Origin: Ferrovibrio xuzhouensis
GTDB lineage: Bacteria > Pseudomonadota > Alphaproteobacteria > Ferrovibrionales > Ferrovibrionaceae
DNA: 64,000 bases
Assembly (NCBI RefSeq): GCF_042648965.1
Contig: NZ_JBHRYJ010000004.1
Coordinates: 62,001-126,000, forward strand
Reading direction: 5' to 3'
Shown: positions 1 through 8,428 of the stretch, one piece after another
How positions within the stretch are numbered: position 1 is the first letter of the stretch
Layout: each line of letters starts with the position of its first letter
Translations under genes and position numbers: made by a program
The notes under the pieces: model-generated
What the model was told of the DNA's origin: nothing
Databases searched by the model: none
The model's input: only the letters and a program-made list of their open reading frames with translations

Positions 1-1216
1 CGAGGAAGGGTTCCGAGGCTTCGTCCGGGTTGCCGTCGATCGCCTGCTGTACCTGGCCGTAGCTCAGGCCCGCCGCGCAGCGCATCAGGCCGCGCACGAA
101 CTGGTGGCGCCGTTTGTTGCCCTTGGCATCGAACCACAGATGCACGGCCATGCAGGCACGGTCCTTGCCCTCGACCAGCGAGCAGAGATCGGCCGACAGC
201 GCCTCGGGCAGCATGGGGACGACACGGTCGGGGAAATAGGTCGAGTTGCCGCGCACCCGCGCATCGTGGTCGAGGGCGCTGCCCGGTGTGACGTAATGGG
301 CGACATCGGCGATGGCGACGATGGCATGCCAGCCGCCCTTGTTGGCGGGATCGTCGTCGGGCTCGGCGAACACCGCGTCGTCATGGTCGCGGGCGTCTTC
401 CGGGTCGATGGTGATCAGCGGGATCTTGCGCAGGTCCTCGCGGCCGCGCACCGTCACCGGCTTGGCCTTTTCGGCCTGCCGGATCGCTTCGTCGGAGAAT
501 TTGGTCGGGATGCCGAAGCTGAAGATCGGGATCAGGCTCAGCGCCTTCGGATCGGTGGCGCTGCCGATCACCTCGGTGACACGGGCCGGGCGCAGGCCGT
601 AGCGGCGGCCGGGCAGGGGCTGCGCCACCACGAACTGGCCGGTGGCGGCGCCGCCGTAATCCTCCGGCGCGATGACGTATTCGTGGCGCACCTTCTTGTC
701 GGTCGGTTGCAGCCGGGCGTTGCCATCGGCATCGATGGTGAACAGGCCGAGCACCGGCTGTTCGTCCTGCTCCAGCCGCTTCATCACCCGGCCGGTATAG
801 CGGTTGCGGCCGGCGCGGGTCAGGCGAGCCAGCACGCGGTCGCCGATGCCGACATCGGCCATCTCGCGGCGGCGCGCCTTGCCGCCCATCTCGAAGACAA
901 TCTTCGGCGCGTCGCCGTCGCCGGTCCATTCGACCGGGCGGCCGACCAGGTCGCCGTCGCGGTCGAGCCGGATCAGGTCGACCAGCGTCACTTCCGGCAG
1001 TTCGCCCTTCGGCGCCATGCGCTTGCCGTGGCCCTGGCTGATCTCGCCCTCGGTCTTGAGTTCGCGCAGCAGTTTTTTCAGCGCCAGCCGGTCATCGGGA
1101 CCGATGTTGAAGGCGCGCGCGATCTCGCGCTTGCCGACCTTGCCCGGATTCTCGGCAACGTATTTCAGGATGTCCTGTCTGGACGGAAGGGCGGCCGCGA
1201 CCTTCTTCTTCGCCAC
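1..1216 (-). CDS. rnr: Ribonuclease R (5' part, runs off left edge)
   Basis: RNase R is a processive 3'-5' exoribonuclease that degrades structured RNA in the cytoplasm. About 405 residues are visible, from an inferred GTG start only 3 bp after the topA stop. The N-terminus looks like the winged-helix RNase R domain, followed by cold-shock/OB domains and then the RNB catalytic domain. The RNB motif I-D-P-E-D-A-R-D-H-D-D at about residues 270-280 carries the Mg-binding aspartates typical of RNase R/II. The remaining RNB and S1 domains lie beyond base 1. The topA-rnr adjacency is common in alphaproteobacteria and suggests co-transcription. The family call is secure; the GTG start is inferred from spacing and from the N-terminal match. 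Confidence 0.93.
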   Translation of the reverse strand, partial: MAKKKVAAALPSRQDILKYVAENPGKVGKREIARAFNIGPDDRLALKKLLRELKTEGEISQGHGKRMAPKGELPEVTLVDLIRLDRDGDLVGRPVEWTGDGDAPKIVFEMGGKARRREMADVGIGDRVLARLTRAGRNRYTGRVMKRLEQDEQPVLGLFTIDADGNARLQPTDKKVRHEYVIAPEDYGGAATGQFVVAQPLPGRRYGLRPARVTEVIGSATDPKALSLIPIFSFGIPTKFSDEAIRQAEKAKPVTVRGREDLRKIPLITIDPEDARDHDDAVFAEPDDDPANKGGWHAIVAIADVAHYVTPGSALDHDARVRGNSTYFPDRVVPMLPEALSADLCSLVEGKDRACMAVHLWFDAKGNKRRHQFVRGLMRCAAGLSYGQVQQAIDGNPDEASEPFL

Positions 1217-1219
1217 CGG

Positions 1220-4000
1220 CTAGGCCGCTGCGTCTGTCTTGGCCGCCTTCTTCGCGGCAGCCGGCTTCCTGGCCGCAACCTTCTTCTTCGGCGCGGCCTT
1301 CTTCGCCTTGGGCTTGGCTTCGGCCTTGGGTTTGGCCTCGGCTTTTGCCGCCTTTGGCGCCGCGGCCTTCTTGGCCCCGGATGCCTTCTTGGGCGCGGCC
1401 TTCTTCCTGCCGCCCTTGCCGGACTTGGCCCGGCTGGCGATCGCCTCGACGGCCTGTTCCAAGGTCACGTCGTCGGTCTCGATGCCGCGCGGCAGCGGCG
1501 CATTGGTGGCGCCATGCTTGAGGTAGGGGCCGTAGCGGCCGTCGATCACATTGACCGGCTCGCCGTCGTCGGGATGCTTGCCGACCTCGCGCAGGATGGT
1601 GAGCTGGGCGCCCTTGCGCGGACCCTTGCGGCGGGCATCGGCGGCGGCGATCAGCTCGACCGCGTGATTGATGCCGACCTCCAGCGCCTCCATGGCGTCT
1701 TTCAGCTTGGTATAGGCGCCGTCATGCAGCAGGTAGGGCCCGAAGCGGCCGAGCCCGGCGACGATCTCCTTGCCGGTGCTGGGATGCAGGCCGACCACGC
1801 GCGGCAGCGCCAGCAGCTTGAGCGCCATTTCGAGCGTGACGTCTTCCAGCGTGACGCCCTTGGGCAGTGAGGCGCGCTTCGGCTTGGTCTTCGCCTTGCC
1901 TTCGCCCTCGGCCTCGCCGAGCTGCACATAGGGGCCGAAGGGGCCCTGGCGCAGGGTGATCATCTGGCCGGTGGCCGGATCGGCGCCGAGCTCCTGCGGG
2001 CCGGAGATGGCGATATCGCCATGGCCGTTGCCGCCGGCCGAGAGCGGCCGGGTGTAGCTGCAGCCGGGATAATCCGAGCAGCCGATGAAGGCGCCGGTGC
2101 GGCCCGCCTTGATGGCGAGCGATCCCTTGTTGCAGGCCGGGCAGAGCCGCGGGTCCCTGCCGTCCTCGCGGGGCGGAAAGAAATGCTGGTCGAGCAGCTT
2201 GTTGATGGCGTCCAGCACGTCGCCGCGCCGGCCCATCTTCTCGTCGATGCGGGTGACGGCATCCTTCACCGACAGCGCAGTATCGCTGTGGTCGTCGGCA
2301 TGCAGGCTGAAATCCTGCCAGAAGTCGGCCAGCACCTGCTTCCATTCCAGCTTGTGCTCGGCGATCTCGTCGAGTTTCTCTTCCAGACCCGCCGTGAAGT
2401 CATAGGCGAAATACTGTTCGAAGAAGCAGACCAGGAAGGCATAGGCGAGCCAGCCGGCGTCTTCCGGCAGGAACCGTTTGCTGTCCATGGTGACGTAGTT
2501 GCGCGCCCGCAGCACTTCGAGGATGGCGGCATAGGTCGACGGCCGGCCGATGCCGAGCTCTTCCAGCTTGCGCACCAGGCTGGCTTCCGAATAGCGCGGC
2601 GGCGGTTCGGTGAAATGCTGTTCCGGCGTGATCTTGTCGCGGTCGAGCGGATCGCCGGTCTTCAGCTTGGGCAGCCGGTTGTCGGCTTCCTCGTCGCCGG
2701 TCTTGTCGTCGATGCCTTCCTCGTAGAGCTTGAGGAAGCCCGGCGAGAGGATGACGGTGCCGCTGGCGCGGAACATGCCGGTGCGAGCCGGGTCGGCAAT
2801 GTCGATGGTGGTGCGCTCGAGTTCGGCGGATTCCATCTGGCTCGCCATGGCGCGCACCCAGATCAGCTCGTAGAGCTTGAGCTGCACGTCGTCGAGATGG
2901 CGGGCCAGCGACTTCGGCCGGCGGCGGAAATCGGTCGGGCGGATCGCCTCATGGGCTTCCTGGGCGCTTTTCTGCTTGGTCTTGTAGACGCGCCAGCTTT
3001 CCGGCACGGCGTCGCGGCCGAAATCCTCGGCGATCACGTCGCGGGCGCTGCGGATCGCCTCGTCGGCCATGCTGACGCCATCGGTACGCATATAGGAGAT
3101 CAGGCCGGTGGTCTCGCCGCCGAGATTGATGCCTTCATACAGGCGCTGGGCGATCTGCATGGTCATCTGCGCCGAGAAACCGAGCTTGCGCGCGGCTTCC
3201 TGCTGCAGGGTCGAGGTGGTGAACGGCGGCGCCGGATGGCGCTTGGCCGGCTTGATCGACACGTCGGTGACGGCGTAAGCCAAATCCTGCAGCTTCGTCA
3301 CCGCGGCCTTCGCCGCCGCTTCGGTGTTGATGTCGAACTTGTCGAGCTTGCTGCCGCCCAGCTCGAACAGCCGGGCGCTAACCTTCTGGCCGGCCTTGTT
3401 CAGGAACTCGGCGGCGATGGTCCAGTATTCGCGGGCCCGGAAGGCCTCGATCTCGGTCTCGCGCTCGCAGATCAGCCGCAAAGCCACCGACTGCACGCGG
3501 CCGGCCGATTTGGCGGACGGCAGCTTGCGCCACAGCACCGGCGACAGGGTGAAGCCGACCAGGTAATCCAGCGCGCGGCGCGCCTGCTGGGCATTCACCA
3601 GATCCATGTCGATGTCGCGCGGATGCGCCATGGCGTCGAGCACGGCGGTCTTGGTGATCTCGTTGAACACCACCCGCCTGACCGTCTTGTCCTTGACCAG
3701 CTTGCGCTTGTTCAGCGCCTCCAGCACATGCCAGGAAATCGCCTCGCCCTCGCGGTCGGGGTCGGTGGCGAGGATCAGGGTGTCGGCGCCCTTGAGTGCC
3801 CCGGCGATGTCGGCGATGGATTTCGATCCGCGCCCGGACATTTCGTAATGCATCTCGAAATCCTTGTCCGGCTCGACCGAACCGTCCTTGGCCGGCAGGT
3901 CGCGGACATGGCCGAACGAGGCCAGGACCGTATGGCCGGGACCGAGGTATTTCTCGATGGTCTTCGCCTTCGCCGGGCTCTCGACGACTACGACTTTCAT
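1220..4000 (-). CDS. topA: DNA topoisomerase I
   Basis: Type IA topoisomerase that relaxes negative supercoils by single-strand cleavage. The protein is about 926 aa. It has an N-terminal TOPRIM domain with the acidic motif DPDREGE (residues 80-86) and the active-site tyrosine in ISYMRTDG (Tyr303). One Cys4 zinc motif (CPAC...CSDYPGC) is followed by three short GxFGPY-type topoisomerase C-terminal repeats and a lysine/alanine-rich basic tail that likely binds DNA non-specifically. I chose the ATG at 4000 because the protein then begins MKVVVVESPAKAK, the usual family start; an in-frame GTG at 4030 is possible but unlikely. The 287 bp upstream separates it from a divergent two-component pair. 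No dprA lies next to it, unlike many relatives. Confidence 0.97.
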   Translation of the reverse strand: MKVVVVESPAKAKTIEKYLGPGHTVLASFGHVRDLPAKDGSVEPDKDFEMHYEMSGRGSKSIADIAGALKGADTLILATDPDREGEAISWHVLEALNKRKLVKDKTVRRVVFNEITKTAVLDAMAHPRDIDMDLVNAQQARRALDYLVGFTLSPVLWRKLPSAKSAGRVQSVALRLICERETEIEAFRAREYWTIAAEFLNKAGQKVSARLFELGGSKLDKFDINTEAAAKAAVTKLQDLAYAVTDVSIKPAKRHPAPPFTTSTLQQEAARKLGFSAQMTMQIAQRLYEGINLGGETTGLISYMRTDGVSMADEAIRSARDVIAEDFGRDAVPESWRVYKTKQKSAQEAHEAIRPTDFRRRPKSLARHLDDVQLKLYELIWVRAMASQMESAELERTTIDIADPARTGMFRASGTVILSPGFLKLYEEGIDDKTGDEEADNRLPKLKTGDPLDRDKITPEQHFTEPPPRYSEASLVRKLEELGIGRPSTYAAILEVLRARNYVTMDSKRFLPEDAGWLAYAFLVCFFEQYFAYDFTAGLEEKLDEIAEHKLEWKQVLADFWQDFSLHADDHSDTALSVKDAVTRIDEKMGRRGDVLDAINKLLDQHFFPPREDGRDPRLCPACNKGSLAIKAGRTGAFIGCSDYPGCSYTRPLSAGGNGHGDIAISGPQELGADPATGQMITLRQGPFGPYVQLGEAEGEGKAKTKPKRASLPKGVTLEDVTLEMALKLLALPRVVGLHPSTGKEIVAGLGRFGPYLLHDGAYTKLKDAMEALEVGINHAVELIAAADARRKGPRKGAQLTILREVGKHPDDGEPVNVIDGRYGPYLKHGATNAPLPRGIETDDVTLEQAVEAIASRAKSGKGGRKKAAPKKASGAKKAAAPKAAKAEAKPKAEAKPKAKKAAPKKKVAARKPAAAKKAAKTDAAA

Positions 4001-4287
4001 AAGGTGCTGTTTTCCAACAATAAATTTCACAAAACACGGCGACGGCGAGACCGGCGCAGCTTCCGGAACATGGGCGATGCCCGGGAGCTTGTCAAATCGT
4101 CGCTTCTGGAGGGCGCCATAACATATTGGAAAATAACGATTTACTGTCGGGACGCCGACAGGCTGCTGTCAGACTCGGCCGCCATGCTGGCGCCGGCCCG
4201 GATTGCCGCCGGCTGCTGCCGGCTGTATGGCAGCCTGTGACAGGACGGGAGTCCGGTGCAAACCACGGTGACCGGGTACAGGACGAC

Positions 4288-4965
4288 ATGAGGATATTGC
4301 TGGTCGAGGATCAGGCCGCGCTGCGCGAGCCGATGGCCGCCGGCCTGCGCAAGGTCGGTTTCGCGGTCGACGCCGCCGCGTCGCTGGCCGAGGCCGACGA
4401 GCTGCTGGCGGTCGGCGCCATCGACCTGATGATCCTCGATCTTGGCCTGCCGGACGGTGACGGCCGTGTCTATCTGGCGCGCCTGCGCCGGGCCGGCCGG
4501 CGGTTTCCGGTCCTCGTCGTCACCGCCCGCGGCGGCCTCGACGACCGCGTCGGCAGCCTGGACGATGGCGCCGACGACTATCTGGTGAAACCCTTCGAGA
4601 TGGCGGAACTGGCGGCGCGTTGCCGCGCCCTGCTGCGGCGCCCCGGCGGATCGCTCGGCGTCGTGCTGACCTGCGGTCCGCTGACCCTCGACAGCGTGAA
4701 CAGCCAGGCGACCCTGCTGGGCGAGACCCTGCCGCTGACGCGCCGGGAATTCGACCTGCTGACCCTGCTGCTGCGGCGCAGCGGCCAGGTCGTCAGCCGC
4801 GAGATGATCGTTTCGGCGCTGTATGAAATGGGCGAGGAGGCGACGCCCAATGCCATCGAGGTGATCGTCTCCCGCCTGCGCAAGCGGCTGGCCGCCGCGC
4901 CGACGCTGGAAATCCACACGCTGCGCGGCATCGGCTACCTGCTGCGGGAACGGCCGGCGGCATGA
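4288..4965 (+). CDS. OmpR-family response regulator
   Basis: A 225-aa transcription regulator. It has an N-terminal receiver domain with the acidic pair near residues 7-8, the phospho-acceptor Asp51 in MILDLGLP and the conserved lysine in VKPF. The C-terminal OmpR-type winged helix ends in the typical RGIGYLL. The ATG at 4288 follows an AGGA ribosome-binding site and starts the protein at MRILLVEDQ; upstream in-frame sequence is not domain-like. It overlaps the kinase gene by 4 bp (ATGA), so the two form a translationally coupled two-component operon. The signal sensed and the target genes cannot be deduced. Confidence 0.93.
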   Translation: MRILLVEDQAALREPMAAGLRKVGFAVDAAASLAEADELLAVGAIDLMILDLGLPDGDGRVYLARLRRAGRRFPVLVVTARGGLDDRVGSLDDGADDYLVKPFEMAELAARCRALLRRPGGSLGVVLTCGPLTLDSVNSQATLLGETLPLTRREFDLLTLLLRRSGQVVSREMIVSALYEMGEEATPNAIEVIVSRLRKRLAAAPTLEIHTLRGIGYLLRERPAA

Positions 4966-5969
4966 AGCCCCGCTCGCTCGCCCTGCAGCTGAGCCTGCGG
5001 CTGCTGCTGGCGGCGGTGCTTGTCGGCGTGGCCGAGACCCTGTTCATCGTCTGGCGCTATTTCGGCCTCGACGTCTTCACCGATGCCGGCTGGACCCGGA
5101 TCGTGGAAGAGGTCGGCGAACATGTCGCCCGGCCGGTGGTGCCGATGATCCTGGTCACCGGCATCGTCGCGATCCTGGTGGCGCGCCGGGCCGTACGCCC
5201 GCTCGGCCGCATTGCGGCTCTGGCGCGGCAGATCGACTGGCATCGCGGCGGCCAGCGGCTGCCTGAGGAAGGCCTGCCGGCGGAAGCCGCCGAGCTGGTC
5301 ACCGCAGTCAACACCGCGCTCGGCCGGCTCGACCGGGTGCTGGCGGAACTGCGGCATTTCACCGCCGATGTCGCCCATGACCTGCGCACGCCGCTGGCCG
5401 CCATGACGCTGGATCTCGATGGCGTGCCCGAGCCGGTGCACGGGCGGCTGGCGGCGCAGATCGCCGCCATGGCCGGCCGCGTCGAACAGCTGCTGGCGCT
5501 GGCCCAGGTGGAGGCGGCCGCCGTATCGCTCGACCAGGCGGTCGACCTGGTGGCTGTCGCGCGCGAGACCATCACCCGCCTGGTGCCGCTGGCGCTCGAG
5601 AGCGATCATCTGCTCGGGCTTGAGATCGAGGCGCCGCAGCCGGCGCGCGGCCATCCCGGCGCGGTGGCGATGATCCTGCAGAACCTGATCGACAATGCGA
5701 TCCGGCATACGCCGGCCGGCACCCCGATCGACGTGCAGGTCGGGCCGGGGCCGGTGCTGACGGTGACCGATCACGGCCCGGGCATTCCGTCGGCGATCCG
5801 CGCCGCGCTGGCGGAACGCTTCACGCCGGGCGCCGGGCAGGGGGCGGGGACCGGCCTCGGCCTGTCGGTGGTGGCGCGCACGGTGGCGGCGCTGGACGGT
5901 GAGCTGGATATTGCCGAGGGGCAGCCCGCCGGCACCGTGGTGACGGTGCGGCTGCAGCCCGCTAGCTGA
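4962..5969 (+). CDS. Two-component sensor histidine kinase
   Basis: A 335-aa membrane kinase, the partner of the preceding OmpR-type regulator. Two membrane segments (about residues 8-31 and 58-75) enclose only about 25-30 periplasmic residues, too few for a classical folded sensor domain. Sensing may therefore be intramembrane or depend on a partner protein. A HAMP-like linker follows, then the H-box DVAHDLRTPL with His139, the N-box NLIDNAIRHTP and the ATP-lid glycines DHGPGIP and GTGLGLSVV. Together with the regulator gene it looks like a self-contained envelope-stress or ion-sensing pair, but that role is inference. Confidence 0.9.
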   Translation: MKPRSLALQLSLRLLLAAVLVGVAETLFIVWRYFGLDVFTDAGWTRIVEEVGEHVARPVVPMILVTGIVAILVARRAVRPLGRIAALARQIDWHRGGQRLPEEGLPAEAAELVTAVNTALGRLDRVLAELRHFTADVAHDLRTPLAAMTLDLDGVPEPVHGRLAAQIAAMAGRVEQLLALAQVEAAAVSLDQAVDLVAVARETITRLVPLALESDHLLGLEIEAPQPARGHPGAVAMILQNLIDNAIRHTPAGTPIDVQVGPGPVLTVTDHGPGIPSAIRAALAERFTPGAGQGAGTGLGLSVVARTVAALDGELDIAEGQPAGTVVTVRLQPAS

Positions 5970-5974
5970 ACCCG

Positions 5975-6475
5975 TTAGCTGAAGCGGTCTTCCGGCGCCG
6001 GCTCCAGCGGGAAGGCGGCGACCAGCAGCATGCGGACATCCTCGCCGCCGGCGGTCAGCGGCAGGGCCAGCCGCTCCCAGCTGCGCTCGACCTGCCAGGC
6101 CGAGCGCTTGTCGCGCGAGGTATAGTCGAAGGTGGCGGTATAGCGCCGCGACATCGGCATCCGGCTGTGCACCACGGCGTCATATTCGGTGCGCAGCAGC
6201 TCGGCCTGCTTCTCGGGCAGGCCACTGACCTGCTTGCCGGTCATATCGACCTTGAACTGGTTGACGAAGGTCGAGCCGTAGAGCCGGTAGATATAGTCGC
6301 CGTCGTCCTTGCGCTCGACCAGCATCAGGTTGCCGAGCCAGGGCTTCATCTCGATGGGGTCGATATCGGCACGGTCGGGCATCGAGCGGCCCGCACGCTT
6401 GCCCGCCCAGTAGGCGTAAAGCGCCTGGAGCGTATCCAGCGACAGCTGCGGTGCGCCTTCCAGCATGCGGCCCAT
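5975..6475 (-). CDS. PAS_5-family PAS domain protein
   Basis: A 166-aa soluble protein with one PAS-like domain. The pattern LYAYWAGKRAGRSMPDRADI, followed by PWLGNLMLVE and YRLYGS, is that of the alphaproteobacterial PAS_5 family (PF07310). These small PAS proteins lack an output domain, and their ligand and partner are generally unknown. The gene is convergent with the kinase gene to its left (gap 5 bp) and divergent from the SDR gene to its right. A second PAS_5 protein is encoded at 28912-29454. Confidence 0.8.
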   Translation of the reverse strand: MGRMLEGAPQLSLDTLQALYAYWAGKRAGRSMPDRADIDPIEMKPWLGNLMLVERKDDGDYIYRLYGSTFVNQFKVDMTGKQVSGLPEKQAELLRTEYDAVVHSRMPMSRRYTATFDYTSRDKRSAWQVERSWERLALPLTAGGEDVRMLLVAAFPLEPAPEDRFS

Positions 6476-6676
6476 GACGTCCCGACCATCCCCCGTGGCG
6501 AAGCGAATCGGTGGAAATCCACTATATCCGGTGTTTCGCTGAACAAGTTAACGCAAAATCAGGGGATTGTCAGCCCGGGCAGGGAGTCGCAGGGCGGATT
6601 TCTGCCGGCACTGGCTGGCCGGTCCGCCGGCAGGCTAGTCTCGCCGCACAATAAAGTTCGGGAGGAGAGTCGGCGT

Positions 6677-7465
6677 ATGAGCAGCGGTACGAACAAAGTG
6701 GCTTTGGTGACCGGCGCGGCGCGCGGTCTGGGTCTGGCGACGGCCACGAAGTTTCTCGCCGATGGCTGGCAGGTGGCGATGCTGGATCTCCTTGGCGACA
6801 CCCTGCGGGCCGCGGCGCAGGGACTTGGCCGGCCGGAAGCCGTGCTGGCCATCGAAACCGATGTCACCGATCCCGCCGCCGTGCAGGCGGCGGTCCGCCA
6901 GGTGAAGGACCGCTTCGGCCGCATCGATGCGCTGGTCAACAATGCCGGCATCGCCATCTTCAAGCCGATCCTCGACGTGACCCTGGAGGACTGGCAGCGC
7001 GTCATGGCGGTGAACCTGACCGGCCCCTTCATGATGGTGCAGGCGGTGGCGCCGATCATGCGCGACCAGGGCGGCGGCGCCATCGTCAACATCACGTCCA
7101 TTTCCGGCCTGCGCGCCTCGACGCTGCGCGTCGCCTATGGCACCAGCAAGGCGGGCCTCGCGCATCTGACCAAGCAGCAGGCCGCCGAGCTTGGCGAATA
7201 CGGCATCCGGGTGAATGCCGTGGCGCCGGGCCCGGTGGATACCGCCATGGCCAAGGCGGTGCACACACCGGAAATCCGCGCCGACTATCACGACCACATC
7301 CCGCTCAACCGCTACGGTCGCGAAAGCGAACTGGCCAATGCGATCTGCTTCCTCGCCGGCAGCGACGCGAGCTACATCACCGGGCAGGTGCTCTGCGTCG
7401 ACGGCGGCTTCGATTCCACCGGCATCGGCCTGCCGACCCTGCGGGGTCAGCGGAAGAACAGCTGA
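6677..7465 (+). CDS. SDR family oxidoreductase
   Basis: A 262-aa classical short-chain dehydrogenase/reductase. It has the NAD(P)-binding motif TGAARGLG (residues 12-19), NNAG (88-91), a catalytic serine near 141-143 and the YxxxK pair Tyr154/Lys158. The C-terminus shows the usual G-x-x-L-C-V-D-G-G pattern. The start at 6677 is preceded by a good GGAGGAG ribosome-binding site 9-10 bp upstream. The substrate cannot be told from sequence; the family includes 3-oxoacyl reductases and sugar or alcohol dehydrogenases. It stands alone, followed by an AT-richer patch. Confidence 0.88.
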   Translation: MSSGTNKVALVTGAARGLGLATATKFLADGWQVAMLDLLGDTLRAAAQGLGRPEAVLAIETDVTDPAAVQAAVRQVKDRFGRIDALVNNAGIAIFKPILDVTLEDWQRVMAVNLTGPFMMVQAVAPIMRDQGGGAIVNITSISGLRASTLRVAYGTSKAGLAHLTKQQAAELGEYGIRVNAVAPGPVDTAMAKAVHTPEIRADYHDHIPLNRYGRESELANAICFLAGSDASYITGQVLCVDGGFDSTGIGLPTLRGQRKNS

Positions 7466-7487
7466 TATTTAGTGGATAGGCGAACCG

Positions 7488-7658
7488 ATGAAGCATCGAT
7501 ACTGGATTTATCCGCTCTTCATCCTAGCCGTATATATTGGTGGATATCGTTCTGCCAAATGGGATGAAATCGAAGAGGAAAAGTCGGGGGGAGACTTGGC
7601 TCGTAAATTTCTAGAATACCGCCCCAGAAGTTTGAAAGCTTTTACGGTCCAGTTATAA
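7488..7658 (+). CDS. Small putative membrane protein
   Basis: A 56-codon ORF beginning MKHRYWIYPLFILAVYIGGY. It has a positive N-terminus and one hydrophobic segment (about residues 5-20), then a charged tail. It has no strong ribosome-binding site and lies in a patch of visibly lower GC than the rest of the window. A frameshift may separate it from the reading frame that opens about 50 bp before its stop and continues to the right, so it could be the 5' part of one broken gene. Function unknown. Confidence 0.35.
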   Translation: MKHRYWIYPLFILAVYIGGYRSAKWDEIEEEKSGGDLARKFLEYRPRSLKAFTVQL

Positions 7659-7699
7659 ACCGCGGCGTTGGGCCCTGGTGGCTTGGCGGCACGTTACCC

Positions 7700-8044
7700 A
7701 TGTACACTTGGCGTGGCAAATTCGAGGGCGTTGAAATTCAGATGACGGCTTCACTAGAGGAAAATTGGGTGTGCCTCGACGAAGTCGCTCCAGACGGTCA
7801 CCATAAAAAAAATTGTTTGCGACGACTATCGGCAATAGTCACCGATTATCTCCAAAAGCGCCTTGGGATATGCGGGCCTATTACACGCTCCGGTCGGCCG
7901 GCCGAATTACAAACATATAGGCGGTGCGAGCAGAATCACGCCCGCCCGCAGCAGTGCTTGAACTTCCTGCCTGAGCCGCAGGGGCAGGGGTCGTTGCGGC
8001 CGGGCTTTTTCGCCGGCTGCACAGCGGTCTCGCCGTCGACATAG
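7700..8044 (+). pseudogene. Probable remnant of an AT-richer foreign gene
   Basis: The frame is open from about 7607 and has its first ATG at 7700. The first 60-75 residues (MYTWRGKFEGVEIQMTASLE onward) look protein-like. The 3' third lies antisense to the end of the ychJ-like gene, where the composition becomes that of a shadow frame. The upstream part continues from the small membrane ORF at 7488 in a different frame. The best reading is a gene broken by a frameshift and truncated at its 3' end, retained in a low-GC patch. It could also be non-coding. Confidence 0.3.
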
Positions 8045-8415
8045 ACCCAGTTGCCGTCTGCCGCGTCGCGGCGGAAGCGTGAGCGTTCGTGCAGCGCGCT
8101 GGCCCGGCCTTGCGATTGGAAGCGAGCGACGAATTCCACGATGCCGCTGCTGTCATCCGCGCCGCCATCAACCGTGTCGAGGATCTCCAGCCCCAGCCAT
8201 TGTGTCTCGCGCATGCCGGCGCTGACATCGGCGGCATCGAAGCCGGCGCGATGTTCTGGCGCCAGAGTGCGCGCCAGATGCGCGACATCGCCGCGCGCGT
8301 AAGCCGTATAGCGCGAGCGCATCAGCGCCAGCGCGGTCGGCGCCGGCGTGCCGGCCAGGATCGGCCCGCAGCAGGCCTCGAAAGACAGGCCGGACTGGCA
8401 GGGGCAGAGGATCAT
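7936..8415 (-). CDS. YchJ-like SEC-C metal-binding protein (UPF0225)
   Basis: A 159-aa protein with two SEC-C zinc-binding motifs, N-terminal CPCQSG...CC and C-terminal DPCPCGSGRKFKHCC. They flank the YchJ middle domain, an NTF2-like fold recognisable by LMRSRYTAYARGD. This architecture matches UPF0225/YchJ proteins. The cellular role is not established; SEC-C motifs bind zinc and mediate contacts in SecA and related proteins. It is followed on the same strand, further left, by the AT-richer patch, whose last ORF runs antisense over its 3' end. Confidence 0.9.
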   Translation of the reverse strand: MILCPCQSGLSFEACCGPILAGTPAPTALALMRSRYTAYARGDVAHLARTLAPEHRAGFDAADVSAGMRETQWLGLEILDTVDGGADDSSGIVEFVARFQSQGRASALHERSRFRRDAADGNWVYVDGETAVQPAKKPGRNDPCPCGSGRKFKHCCGRA

Positions 8416-8428
8416 TGCGTGGAGAGCA

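Noticed and set aside
104..1870. Long open frame (588 codons) on the plus strand
   Set aside because: It lies antisense to rnr and the 3' part of topA, both with clear motifs. Its Arg/Ala/Gly/His-rich translation is typical of shadow frames in GC-rich DNA.
2021..4240. Long open frame (739 codons) on the plus strand
   Set aside because: Entirely antisense to topA and its upstream region, with no recognisable domain.
4215..4290. Cobalamin-riboswitch-like string (GGAGTCCGGTGCAAACC region) before the response regulator
   Set aside because: Only a short local resemblance. The conserved B12-box and the stems around it are not found, and the genes downstream are not B12-related.
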